Source: Diplocarpon mali (taxonomy: Eukaryota; Ascomycota; Leotiomycetes; Helotiales; Drepanopezizaceae). From it: DNA of 64,000 bases. How positions within the stretch are numbered: the first letter of the stretch is position 1; the number at the start of each line of letters is the position of its first letter. The stretch is from NCBI GenBank assembly GCA_024741835.1, contig JAENRP010000106.1, forward strand, positions 1-64,000. The letters run 5' to 3'. Shown here piece after piece: positions 23,272 through 36,729 of this stretch. The notes beneath the pieces are model-generated. The model worked only from the letters and a program-made list of their open reading frames with translations. It was not told the DNA's origin and made no database searches. The position numbers and the translations under genes are program-made.

Positions 23272-26200
23272 CTTGTGTTGGTCCTATTGTCTGCAATCCT
23301 GGGATCCGACCAGCATGCTTAGAAGCGGGGATTCAACAGTGGTGTAATGCTTTGGCGTGAACGCTGGGGTCGTACGGATATATAGGTAGGTAGCTAGAGA
23401 TATATATTTATATATGTGCGCAGCCAAAAGAGAGAATCAGACCGGTGAAAGAAAATGTGAATCAGACGGGAGGCGTGGGAGATGGGATGCTGTGTAAGGT
23501 ATCTATCTATACCTGAGATGCCGCAGTCAACCGTTGTACTTTGTAAAGGGTGGTGATGAGATCTGCGGTAAAGCAAATCCAAGAATCCAAGAATCAAGAA
23601 TCCTCTCTCTCCCTGACCTCTCGTGAGGGAAGAGGGGGAAGGGAGCTGCTGGGCTTGTGAATAGCGGCACAGCAGGTGGGCTAGGCGAAATCAGCAGGTG
23701 AGGTGTTGGCGATATGATCATATAATGTTGATTCTTCAAAATGATGTGATGCACGACACTTCCAGTAGAACTGTAACATCCCGTAAGGTCAAATGCTAAG
23801 AAAGAATCAACGCTCAAGTAGAAAGACAGACGAAGCGGTAAAAATATACAAAGTACTCATGTACAGACTTCGTAGCAGGCCAAAAAAGACTGCATATTAG
23901 CGTGTGCGCATGGGTGAACTCCGGGTGAGTGTGCAAGGTTAAAGACAAAGATACTTTTATGTAGTGTTTGCTTGGCGTACGACGAGATATGGGTTTGAAC
24001 ACATACACTGTAGAATATGAAAACCTACAACCGCGCCAATTTTGACAAAATCAGCAACGAGCATTCGCTACTGCTCTCCTGCTCTCCATCGTACAGAAGA
24101 ACCCTATTTCCTGTATAGCAAAGGGAGCTCAGGGATCAGAGGATTCACTCAAAGTTGAGTAAGGAGATCGGTTGGTAGGGAGAAGAATATTACAAAGTAG
24201 GATGATACAACGGCGAGCTGCGCGCCTCGCCATTGGCTGCAGAGAGGGCGGATATGCTGCGGCGAGATCAGATCTAGCTTTCGCTAGCCCGAATAGGACG
24301 AGAGTAGACAGAGGTGCTTGGTCCAGCGCTTAAGTGTTCATTGGTATAGCTGCTGTACCAGTCAGTTGCAGGGGAGGAGAGGGACTTTCTAACTCAAGAG
24401 AGGAATAACAAACCTCACACCCGTCCATCCTGGAATTTGTAGAGAAGGATGTGTTCATGGCATTTGGTCTTCAGTAAATATTTCCAGAGTATTAAAGTAT
24501 CAAGAGGGGAATACAACAAGAGGAGGCTCTTCTAAAGAACCAAGACAGAAGGAGGAGGAACCACAATTGGGCAAGCCTGAGGGAAAGACTCGGGGAAAAT
24601 ACCCATGAATAAATAGTATGAATGTTGATTGTTGGTTGTTTTTTAAGGTACATCATAGGTCTTGTATTTATCCTTCATTCGACTTATGCCAGTCTTTTGA
24701 CTTCCTGTCAAAGAGATCTCATCGTTTTCAGCCCTCTACAATATCTCTAGGTCTCGGAAATATATTTTCGATACAATAAATATGAAATCAGGGGTGAATC
24801 AGAGGAGAATCGTGGTATTACTATATCGCAGTCTCATAGTAACTGCCCATCTAAGCTAAGCGTCTCATCTCCCCCACCTTAACCGCCATAGCTCTCTGTA
24901 CTCTGTATAGTTAGGTAGTTCAACTATGTCGCTGGCCAAAACACATCACAAGAAAGCATTTAGAACAGTGCAACCTGCCGAGAATCCACCTGGAGCACAA
25001 GCCAAGGTGGCATTTGTTTGGGCGACGGAGTGTGTGCAGAGAGGATAAGCGACGAGGGGTCTTTGCTGTGAACGGGGGCTGCATGACCAAGGTATCCATC
25101 CAGCGGTGAGAAGAGAGGCCGAGGCGAGGCGACGAGGGACAATGGTTAGCTTGGTTGAAAATTTACAGCAAGGAAATATAAGATGATATGCGCTCCTAGA
25201 GAGAATTACAGCAGATAGGACAAGGACTCACAGCACCAGTGCGGCTATCTGAAGGGACTCCCACAGCTCATCGGTGTATGGCTTTCTTCTGTTCATTCAC
25301 AGGGGCGAGCCCCCGGATCCCCAGGCTTGTTGCGCTCGGGAATGTCGATGTCAATATTGAATTCGGATCCAATCTCGGCCAATGAAAGCTTGACGATGGG
25401 GTGATATATAGAGGAAGGATATGGAGTGGTGCAGCCAAACTATCCCCCTCGAGATTGACTTGGGCAAGGATGGGCCATACCTCAAGCTGAGAGGAGAGCG
25501 TTGGTCTGATACCCATTGAATTTGGAAGTGAGCTGTACGTTGGCCGGAAAGAGCATAAGCAGCGACGCAATTCCTCACACCCAAATTTCAGGTATCTCCA
25601 AGTATGCTTTGCCTCGTGCTTACGTACAGTTATATTTTGATCCTGAAGTCCCTACTGGCTCTTGAGCCATTAGAGTCACCGTATTTCCGAGCTTCTGATC
25701 TTAACCGTTGGTCCTGAAACCTTGACTTGCGTTAGAGGGGTTGTGATCACCCTCTGCTATGTCCTAGAATAAACCAAGATGGCTGGGTTGCATTGAAAGA
25801 GATGCGCGGTTCGTGTAGAACTGGTCACCGTAAAAGTCACCTCCGAAACCAAGTGAACCCACAGGAACTCTTTACCGCATCGTTACCAACTAAGGGCTAT
25901 ATCACCCGACGAATCGACCTTATAGTAAACAAGGTTGCACGCCGCAACGTTGCAGTGTAGGCAGAGGAGTTGCCACGTACAGAATATGTTATACTGTGTA
26001 TAGGTATTCGTGGAGTAGATGGAGAAGCGAGAGCTAGTCAGACAGACAGTGAGATATAACAGGGGCTGCCGGGCATGCTCGATTTTGGGGCCCTGGGGCG
26101 GCAAGACTCAGAGTCCAGGGAAGTCAATATCAGCTATCAGCGAGCGAAGACCAACTACCAAAGCAACTCTGGACATGACTGGCCTGGAGGACAGACAATA

Positions 26201-27239
26201 AAAGTGTTGGCAGCTGCAGTAACATATTCAATGCACAGGCCGGGTTTTCGGCCCTGCTTCACGGCTCTCGAGGTTGTAGCTGAAGTGGGAATGTGTTGCG
26301 TCCACACGATAGAGGCAATTCTTCCTCCTGAACACGAATATAACCTGGCCAAAGGTGATGGATTCATCAAAATCACATCTGGCGGTGATGTAGCGCACCC
26401 ACTGTCGTTGGGGCTCCCTCGTCCTGGCTGGATTGCTTCAATAGTGCGGCCAAGGTGAGATTACTGTAGGTAGTTGGTCAGGAACAGACGGAATCTGATG
26501 CGAAACACATGGTAGGTATTCTTGGAAATATCAGAAACGGCGCGTCAGGGGATACCTGGACCTGTACTTTAACTGCTCTCATTGGTCCTCATTGTACAAA
26601 AAATGATCCTTTGGGTTCGCATCGTATTTTATGTTGCCTCAGTCATTTTTCAGCACCTGGAGACAACGCGAAAGGCACGCGATTGGTGGTCGCGGCAAAA
26701 GGCAAGTAATTTATGATTTGCTGGCTCTTACAGGTGCGACGGAAGATCTTCATCAGCAGCGTTGCCATCCGTTGCAAATGCTGATCCATGTACTTTCGAT
26801 TCAGTTCAGTTCCAACACATTCATTCCAAGCCAACACGAATATATCCGGTGCCCGCTTGTTCTCCCATAACCTGGCTACGGGTGTCTCCGGCTTCCACTC
26901 TTTTGTCATTAATCAAGCCCGTAGAAACTCAACCTCCGGAAAAACATCGCCTTCACGGGATCAGCTGCATCTTCAAAGCCGGAATCGCTCAAGCATCAAA
27001 CGGCTACAACTACCCTTCCGACCACCTATNCCCCCCCTCAAACCTCCACCACAATCCGCAACACACCATCAGCCACTTCAAATCTCCAAACAATTGCTTG
27101 ACCCCGCTTCCACTCAAAGCTTTGTCATCACGTTCAGCAGCACTTCTCACCCTGTCTCGTATTCAATTCGAGTAAGGTCGGCCTCGCTGCCGCCGGACTT
27201 CCTCGACGGCGGCTCCAGAGCTTCCCACTCACGCCCATC
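23272..27239. other. Intergenic region between the ABC transporter and CAC2
   Basis: Only short unrelated frames are present. It should hold the promoter of the leftward transporter near 23300 and of the rightward CAC2 just before 27240. A 127-codon frame at 26075-26458 on the plus strand matches nothing I recognise. One ambiguous base lies at 27030. Confidence 0.4.
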
Positions 27240-29533
27240 ATGAAGGCAGCACCGATAATCGTCAACTGGCACGCCGAGAACGCCCCCATATACTCTGCAG
27301 AGTTCCAGCCGCACGGAAAGGGACGATTGGCAACTGGGGGGGGGGATAACAATGTTCGGGTACGTGGAGGAGAAGGGGGACCGAGAGGCTTGCTTGTGCT
27401 GACAGGGGACAGTTATGGAGACTAGATGCAGATGGCGAGGATCGAAAGGTTGAGTACCTGTGTACGATGGCCAGGCACACGCGGACAGTGAATGTGGTGC
27501 GATGGGCTCCTCGAGGTAGGAACTATCCTTCTAGACATATGCACTGGTTGACATCCCACCGCAGGAGATGTTTTGGCGTCCGCCAGCGACGATGGGAATG
27601 TGATTACTTGGGTCCTGGATACCAAGAATCCGAAGCCTGCATTTGGAGAGGCGCTCGAGGAGTTGGAGACCTGGAGGGCCAAGCACATGTGTCGGTCGTC
27701 AGGCCACGAGATCTACGACCTGGCCTGGTCTCCGGACGGGATCTACTTCATCACGGGCAGCATGGACAATGTTGCGAGAATCTACAATGCCCAGACAGGC
27801 CAGCTGATGCGCCAAATCGCCGAGCACCAACACTATGTCCAAGGCGTGGCGTGGGATCCCCTGAATGAGTATATCGCGACCCAGTCTTCCGATCGATCCG
27901 TCCATGTCTATTCGCTCAAGACGAAGGAAGGTACGTACATGCTGGACAATCGAGACGAGGAGCCGAGGAAGATTGGTATGAATATGAAGATGGATCTGCC
28001 CGGTCGTCGCATTTCCTCTCACAGCCCAGCCCCTCCGGATCTGAGCCTGCGGCAACAGCTGGCTGCAGAGATAGGCACAATTGGATCCCCGGGTCCTTCG
28101 TGTCCGGGCACGCCTACTTCCCTGGCTCTACCGATGAACCCGCCTAGCACGATCAGCCATAGCCGTAAATCTTCCTTTGGAGCTGCATCTCCAGCCCGGT
28201 CGATAAGGAGATCCGCCTCTCCAGCTCCATCTATGCCCCTCCCAGCAGTCATGCCCATGGAAGCCTCGCCGAGACCATACAGCATTGGACTGGGAGTAAA
28301 GAACTTCAACATCTACTCAAACGACACGCTCAAGTCTTTCTTCCGCCGCTTGACCTTCACTCCGGATGGCAGTCTGCTCTTTACTCCCGCCGGTCAATAC
28401 CAGTCGCAATTCAAGGGCACAGAGGAGTCCGCAAAAACGATGTACGAAGTCACAAATACCGTGTACATCTACACGAGAGGGGGCATCAACAAGCCGCCCA
28501 TCGCACATCTTCCAGGACACAAGAAGCCATCTGTGGTGGTCAAATGCTCTCCGGTCTACTACCTACCTCGAAAGGTCTCCCCGCCTACCAAGCACATCAC
28601 CATTGACACCTCCTCGGAAGATACGATGTCAGCCTTGCCAGAACCAGCTGTCCCCAAGTCGCCATCGTCACAGTCCGTGATGGAGCCTCCGCGTTTGCTT
28701 CCCCAGTCAGACCCATCCGGGCCGACATCTTCGCCAAAACCAAAGCCTGTGGATGGTGACACCAGCACGACAGCTCCACATGGACCCATGATGGCGTTCT
28801 CGCTTCCGTACAGAATGGTATACGCTGTTGCTACCGAGGACTCCGTCTTGATGTACGATACTCAGCAGCAGACCCCTCTCTGTATCGTCAGTAATCTCCA
28901 CTGTGCGACGTTCACAGATCTGACTTGGTAAGTCCGACGCTGGCCTCCATGAAGCTTGGCTAACATACCAGGTCCAATGACGGCTTGACCCTCCTCATGA
29001 CATCCTCTGATGGGTTCTGTTCAACCCTCACCTTCGCCACGGGCGAGCTTGGCCAAGTATACACAGGCGACGTCCCCACGGCTAAGCATCCATCCCTCAG
29101 CGCCATCTCCTCGCAAACCACTCCACTGGCAACACCAACCGCGGTAGCACCGCCATCGCCATTCCTTAACAGCCACAAACGCACCTGCTCAAATGGCATC
29201 GCAGCCCCCTCCCCCACACCTCTCCGCCCCTCCTCCCCAACTCGCTCAAACTCGACCTCATCCGTCGCGACCCAGTCGTCTTGCGTTCCAGGCTCGATAA
29301 TCAGCAACCCGACGCTGGTGGGGAGCAGCATGCCCGGCGTCACGGCTGGCGGAAACGTCGGTTTCGTAAGTGGGATCCCGATGTCGACGCCGCCGCAGAC
29401 TCCACGGAGCACGAGCGGGAGCGTGAAAGGGCGGAAGCGCGACGCAAGTGAGAGTGAGCGCGAGGACGGGAGCCATGGAAAGAAAAAACGTCGGGTCGCG
29501 CCGACGCTCGTCCTTGGGGAAACGAAACCTTGA
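27240..29533 (+). CDS. CAC2: Chromatin assembly factor 1, WD40 subunit (Cac2 / CHAF1B type)
   Basis: The middle subunit of CAF-1, the nuclear H3-H4 chaperone that deposits histones behind replication forks. The four-exon model is 27240-27359, 27413-27515, 27565-28927 and 28972-29533 (2148 nt, 715 residues). The N-terminus shows the family's WD40 blades: IVNWHAENAPIYSAEF, then HTRTVNVVRWAPRG, GHEIYDLAWSPDG, then a blade with HYVQGVAWDPLNEYIATQSSDR. A Ser/Pro-rich spacer interrupts the propeller, followed by RRLTFTPDGSLLFTPAGQ and the last blades (TLLMTSSDGFCSTLTF). The tail is low-complexity Ser/Pro and ends with basic KKKRR. The propeller split by a spacer is usual for Cac2/CHAF1B. Exon 1 includes an unbroken run of ten Gs coding for the GGG of a blade turn. 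Confidence 0.92.
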
Positions 29534-31134
29534 CCACGTATGTCTTTCAGTTTGGGGATGGGAGTTTGGGCTGGAGGGACAGGAAAATTTGAGGGCTGGG
29601 CTGCATCAGCATAGGCGTTAAGAACGTTTTCTTTATCTTCTTTCATTTTTCCCAATTGTATGTTCTACTCCGTATCAGCTTGGCTCAGCTTGTATCACGA
29701 ACTGGGTTCTGGATATGGATTGGGGGTCTGTACCATCGGCCACGAACTGGAATGGACTCGACTGAGTGTTGCTCACCATGCGAGGTATTAGGAAGTGGCG
29801 AGAGAATATAAGTCTGTATCTCAAAGCTGACATTCTTGTGTTGTGCTAGGCCTGGGTGACTGTCTTAAAAGATCAAAGCTTGAAAGGCCTCATCTCAACG
29901 GTGTAACGTGGGTTGAATGCTTGCTTATTAGGTTGGGTTAGCGAAACCCTACTTCGATGCTAAGTGGAAACACGCCTGGGCGCGTCTACACAAATCCTGC
30001 GCTTTCTCAAAAAAAAAGTCCCCATTTGACAGGTTTCGTGTATTACAATTGGGTTTCTTTTCTGTAAGGCACTATTATTCCAGACAGCTGTAACACAAGT
30101 AGAGAATCGGCATTACTGCTCTTGTCTTGTGCGTGTTTGTGTTCAAGCCCGCCCCTTAGGGGAAGTGGTTGGCTGTGTGTGTTTATTTTCATTTTTATTT
30201 TTGAGAGAGAGGAGGGCAGAAGGGAACGCACGCGAAACGCAACGCAATAAACCTGACGAGTATCCAACGAGTAGAGCGTGAGTGATTACATCCCTCCGAC
30301 TGCTGCACAGCGGGTTGGGGTCTCGCGTTGCATGTATGTAGTATGGCAGTGATCGAGGCGCGGGCGCGGGAGCTTAACGTCTTTTCACCTCTGCTTGGGA
30401 GTCGCGCTCACGTGGCGTACTATACACAGGGGACAGAAATATAGATATGAAGAGGGAGAAGGAGATGGACAGAGCTGTTTTACATGTATACCTGCCTGCC
30501 GCCCTCCCACGGAGCGGCTCCATGGAAAGCGAACCCGGATCTGACCAGAATCTGGGTTTTTAGGACGCGCAACACTAGCCGGGCTCCTGGAATCAGCATC
30601 CGTTCAGGACTTGGTTTACTTGCTCTAGAGGAGAGCTGGAAGCGCTGAGGCTTATGACGGGTTGGGATGTCGCGTTGCTGGGCTAGGCTGGGCTGGGTTG
30701 GACTGGGTCTTGGGGGGCGAGTGGGAGTGTAGAATGATAGGGTAGACGGATGCGGTAGGACCAGTCTGGGATTGTTGGATATACGTTAACGATGTCACTG
30801 CCAGCTCTTATTTCCCTTTCTGAAATGCATAGGAAACATTTCATCCTGAGATGGATCTACCTATACTCACGCGACCTCCTCGATAGTTCATTTTCCCCAG
30901 GTGTAATAGCTGCTGCTGGGTGAACTGTTTGGAAAGGGGTTCTTTTTTCCTGACGTATGTTAGTGATGGACGCAGTAGGAACAGGATAAGAGTGTAATGA
31001 ACTTGCGATTGTTTGTACGATGAGTAGAATTAGCCTTCAGGCAACAAACATAGCTCTGGAAATCCCAGGGAAGGCCTGAGCCGCGATCGTATCTGCGGTA
31101 GGGAGCGGGGTAGTTGATTATTGTTATTATTTTC
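29534..31134. other. Intergenic region after CAC2
   Basis: No gene recognised. The minus-strand open frame overlapping the end of CAC2 is a shadow of that gene. Confidence 0.4.
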
Positions 31135-31193
31135 NNNNNNNNNNNNNNNNNNNNNNNNNNNNNNNNNNNNNNNNNNNNNNNNNNNNNNNNNNN
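31135..31193. other. Assembly gap (59 N)
   Basis: A run of 59 undetermined bases, flanked on the right by a TA microsatellite (TATATATATAT). The true length is unknown. Confidence 0.99.
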
Positions 31194-34100
31194 TATATAT
31201 ATCCCTGGCTTCTAGGGGACTTGCTAGAGTTCGACTCTTTTGCTTCAAAAGTCCTGAGACGAGGAGCTGAAAGGCCGTGTTGACATTCCGCCTCGCTTAG
31301 CTCCTAAAATGTCGTGGCCCTCTCGGCGCCTCAACAAGCTGTTTTCCAGGCCGCTTCTTGAACGCAAATAGAATCGAGGTATGGCTCTATTCAAATAAAG
31401 ATAAAGGAGCATGCTGAAGAGATAATGCAGAAGACGAGAGAAAGCTGAGCTGGAGACGTCCGGGCGGTATGGATCCGAGCCAGAGTTATAGTATCAGCGG
31501 CCTCTAGAACACCAGTAATGATTGGGGTTATACAGTTCTTCAGGATGACTGCCATGGTACTCGCAGCTGTAATGTATTGGTTCTGAATACCAAGAGGATA
31601 CCCTCTTTCGCGTCTCCCGGAGACGTGCGTACGGCACCTACTCCTAACTTTCCTCATCTCGAGTGTGGCGGACCGAATCCAGGGCAGAAAGCTGCAGGAA
31701 ATGGAATTCCGGCTACTTTGTATTCAGAAAAGCAGGCGGAGCGAGTCGAAGCTTCAAACCTTGGAGTTATTAGAAGTAGGCTTTAGGTTGCTGTTTCAGC
31801 TTGTTCCTTTCTTAATTTTGCTAAAAATGGACTTTGTACCTTTTTTATCTTTTTTACCACAGTGGATTAAAGGCTATCAATCAATATCTCACAATAAAGG
31901 GAAAGAAATCTATACGTTGAATGCTATACACTAGAATCTCAATAGGTAGATACCTATTTTTTTACTTTTATTATAAAGATTCGGGCTTATCTATCTAAAG
32001 CTTTTGATACGAAACTTTGGTGTTCAAAGCGCTTAGATTCGCTTCGCTTTCAAATCAATCAGAATCGCCACTTTGGAAGGGGTTTCGCCTTGGATTTGGA
32101 TCGCTCAGTTGAAAAAAAAAACCCCCTCTAGGAATATTAGAAAAGATTATAGTTAATTGGCTTTTTGATTTTTCTTTAAAGTAATTGGCGTCAAGTTTAT
32201 TGACGATACTAGGATAGAGAACCAAGGGCTTTTTGGTTTGAACAAAAGCCAGTGGTAGCTATTGAAGCCTCAACCAAGCGCTGTGGAACAGAGCCAACTG
32301 AATAGAATACATGCTTAGGGTGTTATTTGATTGTTCAAAACTGCTCTGGAATAAAGTCTTTGACAAATTTTTGTTAAAATTGGCTTAACTCAGTCAGTTG
32401 TTGGGCGTTTGGTGTTATATCAAATTTTCGACAAGTAGCGATTGTACTTGAAGTTCTGCGTGCACAAGTAGAGATTGATGTCTGTGGCAGGCGTTATAAA
32501 TATCGCACGAAAGTGTAATTAGTTCTCAGAAGTTTCCATAAACCCTGAAAACAATAATACTAAAACCCCTACCCTCTACCACCGCAAGTGATTTTTTTCC
32601 CTTCTTAATATGCTAATTAGCTCTGAAATATATTAGCACGTGTAGGAGACGCTATACTATGATTTCTTCTATATAAGGAAAACAAGTATGAAAATTCTTC
32701 ATATATTTAACATTTAATCTATTATACCTAAAGATTCCGGTTCCTCAAATAAGAATTAACCTGTGTCTTAGCTAATGGTTATTCCATCTAGGTCTCGGGC
32801 GAGTACAATTTTAAGAAAATGCTGAGGCAAATCGAGTCGCGTTATGTCCTCTACTCCAGGATGAGCCCTTCTTGCTAATAGCAGCTATTTACTTGATTAT
32901 ACTAAACGCCATACTAGTGAGAAGCGGCTCTTGATCAACCCTTTTTGTCAACTTTTTAAAGCTTTGAAATATATCCTATCCCCCTTCCTTTCCTTCATAT
33001 GCTTTATCCTGCCTTTCTTCCCTTTATATCCTTTACCAAACATTTCGTTTAATTACAAGTAAATAATCAAATAATCCTAAAGCATACAAGTGAAGTTCGA
33101 AATTATAATATATTTATAAAAGACTTGGAAGAAAAAGTTTTCATTTTAAAGCTTTTAAAAAGTTGCTTAATTCGACCGAGGGTTGAATAATTTCGTAGTA
33201 AAAAGTACGTAATCTCGACATTATAGATTCCTAAAGATTCTGCAGGTTCGTAGGATGTACCGCGTACAGGTGTTGAGTCGTTGTCTCCTTCAAGTGATTA
33301 TAAAATTGACAGAGAATCTCGTAGAATCTCATTGGTTCACCGTTGAGCTCACTGCTTTGTTACAGCGGTGAATTATTATGGTGTACTATCACGAGTGATA
33401 TATAGGGATATTTAGGTGACAGAAACGTGTAACTTAGCATAATAATATATAATAGAATCCTAAAATAGTAAAACCAATAAGATTTATGCTCGATTCCACG
33501 CCTAAACTTCAAAAATATATCATTCAAGTTCTCATATACACTTACAGAAACTTTTAATATCATACCTTGGCTTTATAGTAGTTGTACTATGTGCTGATAC
33601 TATTGATTCAATATAAATTCAAGTGTAAGTGCTGAGTGTATTTCTACCATCCTAAGTTGAAGAGAACCCACTCCCAACCTTACAATTGGCAGGCCACAAC
33701 ACTTCGCCGTCGTACCACAGTATGTCTCTTAGTATCCCTTGAATTTTGGTTTACCAAGCCGCAAGAATACCACGTTCTGTTGTTTAGCGTGACCCTTCCT
33801 GTCGGCTGAAAAGTCAATAGATATGGAGCATGCTAGGTTTTAAGCGATTGTACAATACCTTGGCCGGCTAAAGCCCCTGCATTCATCCGTGTATTACCTA
33901 CTCAATGTGCCCCATATAAGAACATTTTGAACATTGTCGGGGAACGGGGCCGGCTGTATAGTCTTTATTACACCAAGCACTTTCGTCCCAGGCTAAGCAA
34001 ATGCTGAATAAAACTATGTTTAACCTTACAAACTCTTTCTGAACCTAGTGCTGTATTTGTTTGGCTCTGCGATTTACTGTATATTTTGTATCTTACAAAG

Positions 34101-35251
34101 TGCAGTGAGTAGCGACAAAAGGTTTGGCAAAGTTGCAATCTCCGATAATCTAACAGTGGTAAACTAACTTCTTCTCAACAAACTGCAAATCCACTCTGCA
34201 CTACACTAATGAAATAATTCTGCAGAGGCTGAGGAAGTGCCCATTTTAAACCGACAGATTGAGCTGATCTGATGTATAAGAGCTTATAGCAAGGTTCCTT
34301 ATTCCAATTTCTCCAATTATTCGTATCCTAATCACAAGATCCTTTAATTTCAAAAATACTAAATCCAGCTTGATTGCTGATCAAAATAGTCATGCTTCTT
34401 GAAAGAACTTGAGATTTCGGTATAACTATGTAAATTTACACAAATCAATGAAATATGTAAATTGATCGTCGTAAAAGCCGCCCCTCCACTCCGACGTTCG
34501 AATATCGAAAACGCTCGCAAAATCTTTTGTTCCAAGTGGTAGGAACGTCCTGCATTTGAGAGGTTGATCAGTGGATTTCATGGTGAGCTTGCAGCCTGCT
34601 TTTCACAGTCGCAGTAGCGGTTCTCTCCAGAACCCGCATGGTCGCCTGAGACCACCGCCATGTTGGTCCGAGACTCGACATCTCCATGTTGAAAAGTCAT
34701 GTAATTGCTTTAAAACGCATCGCAGAAATGGTACAGCTCAATATACTTTGATAAACCCATTTTGGAAAGCTGATGTCCGATCTGTAGTGTATCGTCGGTT
34801 TGGATTTTACGCCAAATGGTATCCCATCTTGAAACTTAGTGTTTTTGAGTTGTCCGTCACGGTTGCATATGATTTCATGATATTTATCAAAAAATCTCAA
34901 CATATTTTATAATCGCTTAATTTCAAATTGCTTACCCAGTTCAAATTCAAATGGAATTTAACCTTCGTTGTTACACTTTATAATTAATAGTCACTCGGAG
35001 ATTTCTTTATGTTCTTCTGTGCTAAGCCAGGAACACAGTGCATGTTCCTTTCCTTTCTGAAATATGCATACCGATTCAATTTGTCTCCTTGCTTTTTTCT
35101 ATCTGTTCCTCTATACCACTGTTAGATTTATTCCAGGCCAATTTTTAATCGTACATGAGGTGCTTAAGACCGGGGTATAACAACACAAGCACATAGCATC
35201 TTCCGTCTATTACAAAATCTTGACCCTCCAATATCTCCACGGCGTTGCATC
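31194..35251. other. AT-rich gene-poor region
   Basis: TA-rich, with only short frames and no domain I recognise. A 113-codon frame at 34571-34912 has no family resemblance. Composition suggests old, unidentifiable repeats, but no repeat ends were found. Confidence 0.4.
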
Positions 35252-36729
35252 TCACTTCCTGGGCCAGCCAGTCCCCAGACCGCTGCGCAAACCCTGTTGG
35301 CGCTCATCGTTCACACCGCTCTCGACGCTATCAATCGTCACGACCGTCGTCTTCCTTATTTTATACTCTTCACGCCCCTGCAGTCCTTGTATCGGTAGAA
35401 TGCCCTCTTCGCTGTTATTATCCTCCAGCGCTCGACTCAACGTGGTATTTGATCGCTTGCTCGTAGTGCTCTGCTGTGCTCGACTTCGCTTGAACACGCT
35501 CAAGGAATGCACGGCCTCACCTTTGCGGCGGTCTGCATATTGTTGGCTCGTGGAGGCATATAGGGACGTGAGTGCCAGGATCTTCCTGAACAGCGGCTTG
35601 AGGCATGGGAGGCAGCCAGCAATGATCCCGACATTGATCTCGAGCCTGCAGTACGCGATGTGAGCAAGATATCGTGCCTTACAGAGACATGCGTCGCAGA
35701 GTGGTAGGACTGTTTGGGGAGACTCACGTAACCCAAATGGTAATGTCTGCAGAGTCCCATAAGAAATCGCCGTTTATCCCGTAATTATGAAGCGTTGTCG
35801 TCTTGACGATCGAGGCAGAAGCCGCACTAAAAAGCGAAATGTTTAGTTACCCTTTCGCCGAGTGCGTTAAAGAGGCGCCCGAGAGAAGCTTACAAGATTC
35901 CCAAGCTCATAATGGTGATGAGTGACAACTTTACTCTGATGTTTATCTGAACATTCCATAACATAGGAATTGGAACGAATGCAAGGACGAAATCGGTGAC
36001 AATAGTGAGCGCTAAATCATGGTCAATCACTAAAAGTCGTGCCTTGTCCTTGCATGCTCACAAGTATAAATATAGGAGAGCGTCTGCCTTGCGTGCGGAC
36101 TCCAGCAGGTTGGTGGTATTAGGGGATCCCAAAAAGTCCTCAGATCTGTACACTGGAGGCAGGTTGTGATGACTGCCACGCTTGTGTATACAAACATGAA
36201 TGCCAGTAAACCCCAGAGAAAGTGCCGATATATCTTCCTGGTAGCGATTGGTAACAGGAATAGAGCGACCGACACTTTGGGCATAGTGCATGCGACTATT
36301 GTAAGAGGCTGGCTTGCAAAGTTGTATCTCAAGCCACGCTTCATAACCTGCGGCTCAATGTATGCTGCGTGACGGCCTGCACCGTTGTTCACTTGTAGCA
36401 TTACAAGTACCCATACTGTTGTAGCTAGGACCTACTCGCTGGTTAATCGACTTGGGACGCCCGTAGATGTGACAAATTTATACCTACCATTGCAAAAACC
36501 ATTGTATAATCCTATTTGTTGTCAGACACGTCCAACCGATACTTCGAAATGCTGGGCTTACACTTGCGGCAACGCGGCGTATGAATTTGATTCGGACCCA
36601 TACCCGGAGCAGGACAGTAACTAAAGCTATCATGGTGATGGTTGTGACAACCACAAGAATCGTTGGACCTCTGTTTTCATTTGGCAAATGAGCCCCTGGG
36701 GCGCCCGTCATTGTCGGTTCGCCAGACAT
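35252..36729 (-). CDS. SAT4/PTH11-type fungal rhodopsin-like membrane receptor
   Basis: A predicted seven-helix membrane protein of the large fungal SAT4 / PTH11-like receptor family, probably a surface sensor. The six-exon model is 36729-36562, 36511-36488, 36431-36062, 36011-35894, 35826-35728 and 35645-35252 (1173 nt, 390 residues). Family hallmarks in order: helix 1 (ILVVVTTITMIALVTVLLRV), the GAGRH motif, TMPKVSVALFLLPI, CTDLRTFWDPLIPPTCW with its paired Cys, VTDFVLAFVPIPMLW, MSLGIFAASASIVK and EINVGIIAGCLPCLKPLFRK. The soluble tail is Ser/Thr-rich. Exon 2 has only 24 nt (DYTMVFAM). The usual GWDD motif before DYTM is missing from the spliced product; see findings. Ligand and signalling partner are unknown. 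Confidence 0.88.

Noticed and set aside
24960..26900. Assorted 60-130 codon frames
   Set aside because: No domain, no consistent exon chain and no codon or motif evidence; treated as chance.
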